Notes under the pieces: model-generated
Databases searched by the model: none
What the model saw: only the letters and a program-made list of their open reading frames with translations
Told to the model about the DNA's origin: nothing
DNA from: a virus
Length of the DNA: 55,761 nucleotides
Direction: 5' to 3' (one strand)
Virus record (IMG/VR): IMGVR_UViG_3300033148_004574
Coordinates: 1-55,761 of that record
Translations under genes and position numbers: made by a program
Part shown: one piece after another, positions 1 to 7,181 of the stretch
Position numbering within the stretch: position 1 is the first letter of the stretch
Layout: every line of letters starts with the position of its first letter

Positions 1-49
1 ATTGCTAGAACCCCAGGGGCGGGTATCTCGATTGCAGTAGATCGAGGCA
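1..49. repeat. 49-bp terminal direct repeat
   Basis: Bases 1-49 are identical to 55713-55761, and the same 49-mer occurs a third time at 54871-54919. It lies in the middle of the repeated small helical gene described at 52798, 54794 and 55636. The match at both ends suggests a circular or circularly permuted genome. Because a third copy exists, the overlap could also be an assembly break at a repeat. Confidence 0.9.
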
Positions 50-157
50 CTGTCCGAGAAGCTGGGCAGCCAGGCGCGGAGCTGGAGGCAGAGCGGGACG
101 CGAGAAGATATGGGGAAGGACAGAGAAGCAGTGCCTGGAGAGGCAGGGAGGGAATGA
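41..157 (+). pseudogene. 3' half of the repeated small helical protein, after an amber codon
   Basis: After the TAG at 38-40 the frame stays open to TGA at 155-157. It encodes a near match (IEALSEKLGSQARSW...) to the C-terminal half of the intact protein at 52798-53178. If the genome is circular, this is the tail of the copy starting at 55636, interrupted only by a CAG-to-TAG change. The TGA overlaps the ATG of the nucleotidyltransferase at 154, so the remnant may still matter for translational coupling. There is no start codon of its own, so it is probably not made as a separate protein. Confidence 0.6.
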
Positions 158-1083
158 TGCCTAGCTGCGTGCAGATGCTGGAGAAACGCGGGCTGATCGC
201 ACCGCCGGGATTTGTGGCGGGGTCGGTGCAGTACGAGGCCATCACGGGCAGCGTTGCCTTTGGCGTCTCGACGGATACGAGCGACATGGATGTGTATGGC
301 TTCTGTATCCCGCCACGCGATCTCGTGTTCCCCCACCTGCGCGGCGAGATACCGGGCTTTGGCCGCCAGACGCAGCGGTTCAATCAGTACCAGCGCCATC
401 ATATCTACTGGGCCGATGCGCAGGGCGGCAAAGGGCGGAGCTATGATCTGGCCATCTACAATATCGTCCGCTATTTCGACCTGTGTATGCAGGGCAACCC
501 GAACATGGTGGACAGTCTCTTCGGGCCGGCCAACTGTGTGCTCCACTGCACCGGGATCGGGCAGCTGGTCCGTGACAACCGGAAGTTGTTTTTGCACAAG
601 GGCTGCTGGCCGCGATACAAAGGCTACGCCTACTCGCAGTTGCACAAGATCAAGACCAAAGAGCCAGAGGGCAAACGACTGGAGGTTGTGGAGCGGTACG
701 GTTGGGACGTGAAGTTTGGATATCACCTCGTGCGCCTGCTCAACGAGGCAGAGCAGATGCTCACTGAGCACGACCTGGACCTGACGCGGAACAGTGAACA
801 GCTCAAAGCCATTCGGCGTGGCGAGTGGTCGCTGGAGCAGGTCGAGACGTACTTTGTGGACAAGGAGCGCGAGCTGGAGGCGATCTATGCCAAGAGCACA
901 TTGCGGCAAGGGCCAGACGAAGAGGCAATCAAGGCGTTGCTGCTGACTTGCCTAGAGCGATTTTGGGGATCGTTGCCGGTGGTGTCTGAGGGGCGAGACC
1001 GCCAGGCGTTGCGCGAGATACGGGACGTGTTGGATCGGTGTGGAGTGGGAGCCAATGAGCGAACAGCCGCCGGTCTATGGTAA
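154..1083 (+). CDS. RlaP-type nucleotidyltransferase (DNA polymerase beta superfamily)
   Basis: 309 aa. Residues about 30-50 carry the polymerase-beta nucleotidyltransferase signature: a Gly-Ser pair (GSVAFG) followed by a DMD acidic pair that would bind two metal ions. The length and the later helical segment fit the predicted RNA-repair nucleotidyltransferase family RlaP (PF10127), which is common in phages. Such enzymes transfer an NMP to RNA or protein, but the substrate here cannot be read from sequence. The ATG follows a GGGAGGG ribosome site and overlaps the preceding stop. It is the first gene of the continuous operon holding the type IV-B genes, so a shared role in RNA handling is possible (inference). 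Confidence 0.75.
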   Translation: MMPSCVQMLEKRGLIAPPGFVAGSVQYEAITGSVAFGVSTDTSDMDVYGFCIPPRDLVFPHLRGEIPGFGRQTQRFNQYQRHHIYWADAQGGKGRSYDLAIYNIVRYFDLCMQGNPNMVDSLFGPANCVLHCTGIGQLVRDNRKLFLHKGCWPRYKGYAYSQLHKIKTKEPEGKRLEVVERYGWDVKFGYHLVRLLNEAEQMLTEHDLDLTRNSEQLKAIRRGEWSLEQVETYFVDKERELEAIYAKSTLRQGPDEEAIKALLLTCLERFWGSLPVVSEGRDRQALREIRDVLDRCGVGANERTAAGLW

Positions 1084-1486
1084 AAAGCGGTCCCGGATCG
1101 AGGTGGTGCCGGTGATTGGCACCGATAACGTCGCCGTGCGGATGCCGCGCGAGAGATGGCAAGAGCTGGCGATGTTTGACGAGGTTCTTGAGGCCCTCAT
1201 CAACACCGTCAATCAGGCGTGCCAGGTGAAGGTCGAGGACGGCAAGTGGATCATGGACCATATGGCCTTGAGCACCTACGAAGACGCGCTGTTCTTGCTG
1301 GAGCGTATGGGATACGCCAGAGAGATCGGGCACCGGCAGTATGAGCTGTTCTGGGTGAAGCAAGACGAAAGGATGACGCGTGGTCGAGACGAAGGGCGAG
1401 CCGATGGGGACCAAGGCGGCGGTGGCGTTCCTCCTGCGCATGGTGGCGGAATGGCACAGGAAGGAGCGAAGCGGTGTGCAAGCTGA
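1055..1486 (+). CDS. Hypothetical protein
   Basis: 143 aa from ATG 1055; a GTG at 1040 is an in-frame alternative. ATG 1055 is preferred because GGAG at 1042-1045 sits at a usual distance. The start overlaps the end of the nucleotidyltransferase, which indicates translational coupling. The first 110 residues look like a small alpha/beta domain. The tail is Gly-, Arg- and Glu-rich and overlaps the next small gene. I do not recognise the family. Confidence 0.6.
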   Translation: MSEQPPVYGKKRSRIEVVPVIGTDNVAVRMPRERWQELAMFDEVLEALINTVNQACQVKVEDGKWIMDHMALSTYEDALFLLERMGYAREIGHRQYELFWVKQDERMTRGRDEGRADGDQGGGGVPPAHGGGMAQEGAKRCAS

Positions 1487-1578
1487 CGGAGATCGGGGCT
1501 GAGGCCATCTGTTGTGCCGCGCTGTGCTGGGCGCTGGGCGAGCGTGAGGTCGAAATTGTCAATGAGCACCAGGGATAG
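1474..1578 (+). CDS. Small Cys-rich hypothetical protein
   Basis: 34 aa from GTG 1474, preceded by AAGGAG at 1461-1466 with a 7-nt spacer. It overlaps the end of the previous gene and the start of csf1. It carries four cysteines (one CC pair) and a helical look. The ribosome site and the coupling are the main support, and no function is visible. Confidence 0.4.
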   Translation: MCKLTEIGAEAICCAALCWALGEREVEIVNEHQG

Positions 1579-2416
1579 AAGGTTCGCGACTCAGATGCTT
1601 TACTCCGCAGCCGGGCGGCCAGCAATAGCTGGCATTGAGCCGCATAGCGGGCGTTGCATTATCTGTGGCCGATCAATTTCATCTGGCGCACGCGCAGTAT
1701 TCCCCGACACGTTCATGGACTATGACAAGTTCATGGCGCCGGGAGAGACGCATATCTGTGACGCTTGCCTGTTCTCCATGACCGAGCGATCGGAAGATCT
1801 CGCGCTGCGTGTGGGCAAGGATAAACCACAGTGTATGCGTAACTACTCGCATTTCGTGCTCAGCGGCGATTGGCTGCCATTGAGCAAGGGGCAGAAGCGC
1901 GAGCAATATGAGACGCTCCTGAAAAAACCGGAGCTGGCTGTCATTGCGGTGAGTGGCCAGAAGCACCTGGTATTCCGCGCGCAACCGGGGACGTGGCAAG
2001 TGGAGGAACATCACGTGGTGCCGGATATTGCGAGGTTGCAGAGAATGACGGTCTGCTTGCAACCGTTATATGATGGTGGATTCAGCAAGGCAGAGATTGA
2101 GAGCGGCAATTATCGCTCGTATCGCATCCGGAAATACGGGGTAGATCGTTGGTATCACGATGACTTGCCGCTACGGACATGGCGCGGGAGTTCGCTTTTT
2201 GAGCTGGCGGTCTTTCTATTGCAGAAGGGGGATATCGGTGGAGGAGACGATTCGGGACAAGTGTGTAGTGCTGGCCTGGGCGCTGTGGCGCGGGATGGAC
2301 AGCGACTACAAGCGCAAGTACGCGCGGGTGATCTGGGACCAGTTTCAGGTCAGGATCGCGGGCGAGGCACAGACGACCAACAGCCTGAGCAAGTACGTCA
2401 ATCAGCTTTGTTCTAA
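1562..2416 (+). CDS. csf1: Type IV-B CRISPR effector large-subunit-like protein Csf1
   Basis: 284 aa as read. A zinc finger of two CxxC pairs (CIIC near residue 25 and CDAC near 60) lies in the N-terminal region, as in the Csf1/Cas8-like subunit of type IV systems. Its position immediately before cas11, csf2 and csf3 supports the call. The start is ATG 1562 or ATG 1595, both with plausible purine-rich sites. The last 60 or so codons (2238-2416) run out of frame over the start of cas11 and look like low-complexity shadow translation, so the native C-terminus was probably near residue 225. Family members bind the guide RNA end and organise the effector complex. Confidence 0.78.
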   Translation: MSTRDRRFATQMLYSAAGRPAIAGIEPHSGRCIICGRSISSGARAVFPDTFMDYDKFMAPGETHICDACLFSMTERSEDLALRVGKDKPQCMRNYSHFVLSGDWLPLSKGQKREQYETLLKKPELAVIAVSGQKHLVFRAQPGTWQVEEHHVVPDIARLQRMTVCLQPLYDGGFSKAEIESGNYRSYRIRKYGVDRWYHDDLPLRTWRGSSLFELAVFLLQKGDIGGGDDSGQVCSAGLGAVARDGQRLQAQVRAGDLGPVSGQDRGRGTDDQQPEQVRQSALF

Positions 2417-2642
2417 GCTTGGCGTTGGACAACTCGGGGATGGTGACGAGCTAGCAGAACTAGATGCGATTCTCAATTGTGGCCAGGATCGTGCGATTCT
2501 GCGCGCCATGCGTGAGGACACGGCGCTGATTGTGCTCAAGGTGCGGCTCCTAAATGAGGAACGAAAAGAGGAACGCGAGCAACGCTATCAACTTTGGCTG
2601 GAGGAGCAAGGGATTGGGGAGGATATCCAGGATGCGGAATGA
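2238..2642 (+). CDS. cas11: Type IV-B small subunit (Cas11-like)
   Basis: 134 aa from GTG 2238, with a GGGG-type ribosome site about 7 nt upstream. The protein is almost entirely helical and charged, as expected for the small subunit that lines the belly of class 1 effector filaments. It sits between csf1 and csf2, the type IV-B order. It overlaps csf1 by 179 nt and csf2 by 11 nt. The identification rests on size, predicted helicity and position, because small subunits share little sequence. Confidence 0.65.
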   Translation: MEETIRDKCVVLAWALWRGMDSDYKRKYARVIWDQFQVRIAGEAQTTNSLSKYVNQLCSKLGVGQLGDGDELAELDAILNCGQDRAILRAMREDTALIVLKVRLLNEERKEEREQRYQLWLEEQGIGEDIQDAE

Positions 2643-3615
2643 GTGGTATGCGGGGGTGGTGACGGCCCTATCGAGTATCAGCCACATTGGGCCGGACGAG
2701 CGCGGCAAGCAGAGCGTGACAAGCTACTTTCGGCGAGAGAAGGTTGTACAGCCAGATGGCATGATAGAAGAGGTGCCGGTGGTTTCTGGCAACGGTATGC
2801 GCGGTCTCTTGCGCGACTGCGGTATGTGGCAGATGTGCCGTGCACTCGGCTATGGAGAGGAAGGTGGCAAGGTAAGCGGGCTGTCGCTGGAAGCGTTTCA
2901 CTTTCTCTTTTCGGGCGGCACGCTCACCAGCACAGGCGCGCGGGCTTTGGATGTAGGTCAGGCGCGTAGAATCCGTGAGCTACTCCCCCTCGTAGGGCTT
3001 CTGGGCGGTGCGGTGGGGAACCAGATCATGCCGGGGAAACTGCGAGTCGGCAAAATGCTCATAATCTGTCAGGAGACGGCACACCTTCTACCGACGTGGT
3101 GCCATACTGAGCCGCTGCTTTCGTTCTATGATTGTGTGCAGCAGGAGGCATTTACGCGCAAAGATGACGAGAAGGACGAGCGGCTACGGCAGATGATCGC
3201 GCCCGAAACGCGGAAATTGATTGAGGCCTCTACTGTTGCTAAGCAGCGCACGAAAGGAACCGACGCCGAAAAGCCGGACGCCGAGGTCGGGCAACACCAG
3301 CAAATGCGGTACTTTGTCGAGACCCTTGCCGCGGGGACACCGTTTTTCTGGGAGTTGGCTCTTGAAGATGTGACAGATGTGGAATACGATGCTTTCTGGT
3401 CGATGATGGTTGCTTTTGCACAGAAGCCATACATCGGCGGCAAGGCGGGTACGGGTCATGGCAAGGTGCAGATCGATTTTCGCAACTGGTTACGCATTGA
3501 TCCGAACCTAGCCGAGACCGAGCGGCTACCGGACGTGCCGCTTGGCACGCGCTATGAGACGCATTTGAAAGAGCATGGTGATGCTATTCGTGAGATGCTG
3601 GCGAAATGGGACTAG
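2632..3615 (+). CDS. csf2: Type IV-B CRISPR backbone protein Csf2 (Cas7 family)
   Basis: 327 aa from ATG 2632, with GGGGAGG 9-10 nt upstream. It has RAMP/Cas7 features: an N-terminal strand and loop (TALSSISHIGPDE), a PVVSGNGMRGLLRD segment near residues 45-60, a GNQIMPGKLRVGK segment near 125-140 and a C-terminal glycine-rich loop (GGKAGTGHGK). These match the Csf2 family of type IV systems. Csf2 polymerises along the guide RNA to form the effector backbone. It overlaps cas11 and csf3, so the subunits are translationally coupled. Confidence 0.85.
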   Translation: MRNEWYAGVVTALSSISHIGPDERGKQSVTSYFRREKVVQPDGMIEEVPVVSGNGMRGLLRDCGMWQMCRALGYGEEGGKVSGLSLEAFHFLFSGGTLTSTGARALDVGQARRIRELLPLVGLLGGAVGNQIMPGKLRVGKMLIICQETAHLLPTWCHTEPLLSFYDCVQQEAFTRKDDEKDERLRQMIAPETRKLIEASTVAKQRTKGTDAEKPDAEVGQHQQMRYFVETLAAGTPFFWELALEDVTDVEYDAFWSMMVAFAQKPYIGGKAGTGHGKVQIDFRNWLRIDPNLAETERLPDVPLGTRYETHLKEHGDAIREMLAKWD

Positions 3616-4274
3616 AACCACTCCAGGTACGGGCGTGGCTGCGCGCGCCGGTAGTCAGTGACGACTACCTACCACTGGATGGCATCTTGCTCTATCAGGC
3701 GAAGCGGCATGTGCTGATGCCAGAAGCGGCGCGCTTCCCCGGCGTGACGGCGGAATCGGCTAGCGTGCGTGTGCCGTTGGCCTGCCATGGTCATCACGCT
3801 GAGCATTGGTACTATGCCTGCTCTTTTGCGCAGTGGTCACAGCCAGTGGCATACGGCAAAGACCATTGGTCGAAGCGGCTAGACACGGCGCACATCGGCA
3901 TTGTTGATCTTGGCCGCAAGAGCAAGGTCCAGATCGGAAAAGGGCGATATCGCAGTTATCACATGCCAGTATTCTACCGTTCAGCTCTATCCGTTCACTG
4001 GTATTGTGTTGGCGATGCGGAGGATATCCGCGAGCTATTAGCCGACGTGTGGGCGATTGGCAAGAAGACGGCTCAGGGCTGGGGGCGCGTGGCGCGTTGG
4101 GAGGTGAGACCCTGGCCGACGGACTGGAGTGTGGAATGCAAAGGACGGCTCATGCGCGCGATCCCAGTCGGAGATGGCGAGGAACGTAACGCTCAAGTGC
4201 GTTTGCACGGCTTTCGCCCGCCCTACTGGAAAAGGGAGAATCAGACCGCATGCTGGATGCCAGCAAAGGCCTAG
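3606..4274 (+). CDS. csf3: Type IV-B CRISPR protein Csf3 (Cas5 family)
   Basis: 222 aa. The start overlaps the csf2 stop by 10 nt. The N-terminus (RAWLRAPVVSDDYLPLDGIL) and the glycine-rich loop KKTAQGWGRV near residues 155-165 are typical of Csf3, the Cas5-like subunit that caps the 5' end of the guide. No cas6/csf5 follows, so guide processing must come from elsewhere or not occur. This agrees with type IV-B, where no array or Cas6 is normally present. Confidence 0.82.
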   Translation: MGLEPLQVRAWLRAPVVSDDYLPLDGILLYQAKRHVLMPEAARFPGVTAESASVRVPLACHGHHAEHWYYACSFAQWSQPVAYGKDHWSKRLDTAHIGIVDLGRKSKVQIGKGRYRSYHMPVFYRSALSVHWYCVGDAEDIRELLADVWAIGKKTAQGWGRVARWEVRPWPTDWSVECKGRLMRAIPVGDGEERNAQVRLHGFRPPYWKRENQTACWMPAKA

Positions 4275-4711
4275 CGCTCTGTACGTGCGCGCTTTGCGGC
4301 CGCGGTTGTCCGGCGTGGCGGTTCTTCTGCTACTGGTGTAAGCAAAGGTGGGGACTCCTGAAACCATTTGGCCAGTGGCCGGAGTGGGCAAGAGAGCTAA
4401 AGCGCGACCATCAGCGGCGGCGGTATCACGAGCGGCAGATGCTAGAGCATGTGACGTTTTTCGCGTCGATGGAGGCTATGGAGCGTGCGCTGGGGCGGGA
4501 GGTGATTGCCGAGCCTGAGCCGATAGCGCCGCCGGAGCTGCGTGCGCGCGCAGATGCTGTGTTGGCCATACTGACCGAGAGACAACAAGACGCCGTGTTG
4601 TTGCGGCTGGGGTGCGGTCTGTCGTGGAGTGAGACGGGCCGAGCGTTGGGCGTAACGTATAGGGCTGCACAGGGCCTTGTGCGACGCGCTATGGAGCGAT
4701 TGGTAGCATGA
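4250..4711 (+). CDS. Zinc-ribbon plus sigma70 region 4-like HTH protein
   Basis: 153 aa from ATG 4250, overlapping csf3. The N-terminus has two cysteine pairs (CALC at about residue 13; CYWC at about 27) forming a likely zinc ribbon, then a WPEWAREL helix. The C-terminal 55 residues (LTERQQDAVLLRL ... WSETGRALGVTYRAAQGLVRRAM) are a clear sigma region 4-like helix-turn-helix. The zinc-ribbon/WPxWA module recurs alone at 7447-7704, next to a separate sigma4-like gene at 7182. It sits between csf3 and the cysH-like gene, so it may control the operon or a late promoter (inference). Confidence 0.65.
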   Translation: MLDASKGLALCTCALCGRGCPAWRFFCYWCKQRWGLLKPFGQWPEWARELKRDHQRRRYHERQMLEHVTFFASMEAMERALGREVIAEPEPIAPPELRARADAVLAILTERQQDAVLLRLGCGLSWSETGRALGVTYRAAQGLVRRAMERLVA

Positions 4712-5517
4712 AAGGAGGTGACAACCATGCAGCAGCCACGCAAGCAAGAGGGCGGTCCAGGCGGCGGCTAGCCGTTACGGAAGTGGATTGCCTTCGGGGG
4801 CGGCTCCGGGCTTTTACGCGCAAGGTCGAGCGTGCCTTGGACGTGATCGCTGGGGCTGCCCCGCCCGTCGGCATTGCTTTCAGCGGGGGCAAGGATTCGA
4901 CGGTTGTGCTAGATCTCGTGCGGCGTGTTTTCCCGGATGCGCCGGCTGGGTTCTTTGATAGTGGCGCGGAACTGCAAGACACGCTGGATCTGGTAGCTGC
5001 CACAACGAATGTTCAGACGATCCCGGCACTTGACGGAGGTCTGATCGAGTTGTGCCGGCAAAATGGCTATTGGGGGCACGAGCCGGAGGCGGATGATCCG
5101 CAGCCGGTAGACTTTGCGGAGGCATTGATCTATGCCCCGGCGCGCGCGTTTGTTGAGCGGAACGGGTTGCAAACCGTTGCTCTTGGTTTGCGTGCGGGGG
5201 AGTCGGTGGGCCGCCGGTTCAATGCCATCAAGAAGGGCGAGCGCTATCGAGTCGCGGACGACGTAGCGCATCTTTGCCCAATTCAATGGTGGTCAGAGGA
5301 CGACGTATGGGCCTACATCGCGACGCGGGAATTGGCATACAACGCGGCATACGACAAGATGACTGCGCTGGGGGTCCCGCGCAAGCATCAGCGTATCTGT
5401 ACGAATCTGGGGACCGATGCGGCATCCTTTGGCCGATACGTATACCTGCGCCAGATAGACCCCGAGCTCTGGAATCGTCTGGCGGGGGAGTTCCCACTGA
5501 TTCGCAAGTATACGTGA
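4708..5517 (+). CDS. CysH-like PP-loop protein of the type IV-B locus
   Basis: 269 aa. The PP-loop SGGKDST near residue 55 binds ATP in adenine-nucleotide alpha-hydrolases and PAPS reductases. The C-terminal ECGLH-type catalytic cysteine motif of true PAPS reductases is not visible, so simple sulfonucleotide reduction is unlikely. CysH-like genes are the known companions of type IV-B systems, with unsolved function. ATG 4708 overlaps the previous stop, and GTG 4783 is an alternative. A perfect ribosome site (AAAGGAGGTGA) lies just inside the frame at 4711-4721, ahead of a 14-codon ORF in another frame starting at 4727, so the true start is uncertain. Confidence 0.75.
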   Translation: MKGGDNHAAATQARGRSRRRLAVTEVDCLRGRLRAFTRKVERALDVIAGAAPPVGIAFSGGKDSTVVLDLVRRVFPDAPAGFFDSGAELQDTLDLVAATTNVQTIPALDGGLIELCRQNGYWGHEPEADDPQPVDFAEALIYAPARAFVERNGLQTVALGLRAGESVGRRFNAIKKGERYRVADDVAHLCPIQWWSEDDVWAYIATRELAYNAAYDKMTALGVPRKHQRICTNLGTDAASFGRYVYLRQIDPELWNRLAGEFPLIRKYT

Positions 5518-5535
5518 TCGGAGGCGAGGTGAGCG

Positions 5536-5637
5536 ATGAGGGACAACCTGTTCGCGCCGCGGGCTACACTGTGTCGCTGTGTGCTGAGCTTCCTGCGTGA
5601 GGCGGGCCGCATTTTGAGCAGGTTCGGGGGCGCATGA
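5536..5637 (+). CDS. Small hypothetical protein
   Basis: 33 aa from ATG 5536, preceded by GAGGTGA. The stop overlaps the ATG of the next gene (ATGA at 5634-5637), which favours real translation. The sequence is basic and Leu/Cys-containing with no recognisable motif. Confidence 0.4.
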   Translation: MRDNLFAPRATLCRCVLSFLREAGRILSRFGGA

Positions 5638-5930
5638 ATCATTCGCTGTCGGCCCTTGGGCGATACGAGGAGCCGCCGCTTGGGGCAGGTGACGGACGCG
5701 ACTGGCTCCGGCACGAGCTGGCCTTCTGGGATTACGTTTCCGACGATTGCCGGCGGTTTCTTGACGTCCTCCCCCTGCGGCAGCGGAATGCGGTTGTGGC
5801 GGTGTACGGCTATCGCTACACGCTGGACCAGGCGGCCTACAAACTGGGCGTATCGCCGCGCACACTACAGCGTGACATAGCATGCGCGGCGGAGCTGGCA
5901 GAGAGGCGAGAAGAGCTACGACCGGGGTGA
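5634..5930 (+). CDS. Sigma70 region 4-like HTH protein
   Basis: 98 aa. Residues 40-85 (LPLRQRNAVVAVYGYRYTLDQAAYKLGVSPRTLQRDI) form a sigma region 4-type helix-turn-helix. It is coupled to the preceding small ORF through ATGA and is the last gene of the left-end operon. It is the second of three sigma4-like proteins in the window (4250, 5634, 7182). Phages use such proteins as transcription activators, but the target here is unknown. Confidence 0.6.
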   Translation: MNHSLSALGRYEEPPLGAGDGRDWLRHELAFWDYVSDDCRRFLDVLPLRQRNAVVAVYGYRYTLDQAAYKLGVSPRTLQRDIACAAELAERREELRPG

Positions 5931-5971
5931 TCGTGGCTCTTCTGGTTGGGCCGTCGCGAAGACTCTGGATG

Positions 5972-6055
5972 TTAGGTGCTGTAGATCTCTTTGTCCAGCG
6001 GCGCCGTCCCGAGCAAGGGTTCGATAAACGTGATCATTATCTCATAGCGGTCCAT
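5972..6055 (-). pseudogene. Truncated phage gene, N-terminal fragment
   Basis: 27 codons read leftwards from ATG 6055, with a strong site (AAAGGAGAA) upstream. The sequence has the ITF.EPLLGT...KEIYST pattern that opens a family of small phage proteins, which normally continues well past this point. Here it stops at TAA 5972-5974 at the convergent junction with the left operon. I read it as the stub of a longer gene cut by recombination (inference; family recalled, not searched). Confidence 0.4.
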
Positions 6056-6596
6056 GGTTCTCCTTTCGCAGCGCCTCAATATCTGAGCGCAACACGCGCT
6101 GACGTTTCTGGGGGTTGGGTTCCGTGATGTCAGGGTAGGCCATGATATCGCCCCGCCCGATGCGGTGACTGATGGCCTGTGTGGTGATGCCCAGCAGCCC
6201 GGCGGCCTCTGAGATGGTGATCAACTCGTCGCCCTGCACCTTGGCGAACGCCGCGGCAACCATCGCGCCCAGGTCGGTCTTCCAGAAGGCGCGTGGTATC
6301 TCGTATGACCCCAAGAGCGGCGATGAGAACAGCCGCTCCATCAGGTCTTGTATCCCTTCGTAAACGACTCCTCGATTCCACTCTGTCGGTTGTATGTCCC
6401 CGCTGGCCATACGCGCGATCTCCGCCAACTGGTCGGCCAGTGCGGAGGCGTACAGCACGGTCTCGGGAACGTGGGTGATTTGAATGCCGATAAACGCCTG
6501 CTCCATCTCCCAGCGGCGGCGTCGGTAGTATTGTAGGATGAACGCCTTGATGGCCTCGCGGTACTGCTCCGGTGTACGGCTCAAAACGTCTGTCAT
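6042..6596 (-). CDS. HTH protein with MerR/excisionase-like C-terminal domain
   Basis: 184 aa from ATG 6596, with AGGAGG 4 nt upstream; longer starts lack a ribosome site. Residues 130-175 (ITISEAAGLLGITTQAISHRIGRG ... LRSDIEALR) form a winged-helix DNA-binding domain of the MerR/excisionase type. The N-terminal 120 residues are helical and unfamiliar. It lies downstream of the 6951 gene in a minus-strand operon and overlaps the truncated gene at 6055. It is a likely regulator. Confidence 0.6.
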   Translation of the reverse strand: MTDVLSRTPEQYREAIKAFILQYYRRRRWEMEQAFIGIQITHVPETVLYASALADQLAEIARMASGDIQPTEWNRGVVYEGIQDLMERLFSSPLLGSYEIPRAFWKTDLGAMVAAAFAKVQGDELITISEAAGLLGITTQAISHRIGRGDIMAYPDITEPNPQKRQRVLRSDIEALRKENHGPL

Positions 6597-6627
6597 GATG
6601 CCTCCTACTCCAAAGCCCGCCTGAACT

Positions 6628-6951
6628 TCAGCTTTCCCAATCCCACGCCGAGCCGTCTTCCAACATCTTCGACCACTCTGCGATAGTGAATCGCGCCAAC
6701 TCGCGCGTAGGCCGGATGCGGTAGCCATCGTAGATTTCCGCTAGCACCTCGCCTTCAAGAATGACGAGATCGTCATCGTTATCCATCGCGTCCCAGGCCC
6801 CACCGAAACGGGATCCGCCGTCGCGACCGTCGGGACTCATTGAAACGGCCAGGCCTTCGCTTGCTCCATCGCCACCATCTGCGCTGTTCCAGGTTCTCAT
6901 CTCGTCGAAGCTGATGCCCTTGGTCTGGACCCTGAAAAAATGCTTTGCCAT
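6628..6951 (-). CDS. Hypothetical protein
   Basis: 107 aa from ATG 6951, with GGGAGG 7 nt upstream. It is an acidic protein with no recognised family. The middle is Gly/Asp-rich, followed by a strand-rich part (LVILEGEVLAEIYDGYRIRP). It is the first gene behind the strong promoter at 6988-7016. Confidence 0.6.
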   Translation of the reverse strand: MAKHFFRVQTKGISFDEMRTWNSADGGDGASEGLAVSMSPDGRDGGSRFGGAWDAMDNDDDLVILEGEVLAEIYDGYRIRPTRELARFTIAEWSKMLEDGSAWDWES

Positions 6952-6987
6952 CTCGTGCCTCCCTCTGTCTCTCTGCCTTACATTGAT

Positions 6988-7016
6988 ATCATATCATAAC
7001 GTGCTCACGTTGTCAA
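6988..7016 (-). promoter_or_regulatory. Strong sigma70-type promoter with operator palindrome
   Basis: Read leftwards: TTGACA (7016-7011), a 17-bp spacer, then TATGAT (6993-6988), an almost perfect consensus. The spacer holds an inverted repeat AACGTG-CT-CACGTT (6998-7011) that overlaps the -35 edge, as an operator would. It drives the minus-strand genes from 6951 down to 5972. Confidence 0.75.
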
Positions 7017-7105
7017 GAGATTCTGAGAATGCAACGAAACCTGCAACCCGCCCGATTCTGCAAGGCATCCTGCACGGATTCTGCCGGATCCCGATCAGAA
7101 TCCTG

Positions 7106-7141
7106 TGTCGTGTTTGTCGTGTTTGTCGCGTCTGTCGTGCC
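7106..7141. repeat. Four 9-bp tandem repeats
   Basis: Four consecutive units near TGTCGTGTT (two exact, two with one or two changes) lie 41-76 bp upstream of the sigma4-like gene start at 7182. The stretch 7017-7100 just before also repeats GATTCTG three times. Such arrays upstream of a regulator are often protein-binding sites, but no protein can be assigned. Confidence 0.6.
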
Positions 7142-7181
7142 AGGTGGTGCTACGCTGCGAGAGAGCACAATCGGAGGTGAC

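Noticed and set aside
5882-6127. Plus-strand ORF of 81 codons at the convergent junction
   Set aside because: It overlaps the truncated minus-strand gene and the HTH gene end, has no ribosome site and shows no coding pattern.
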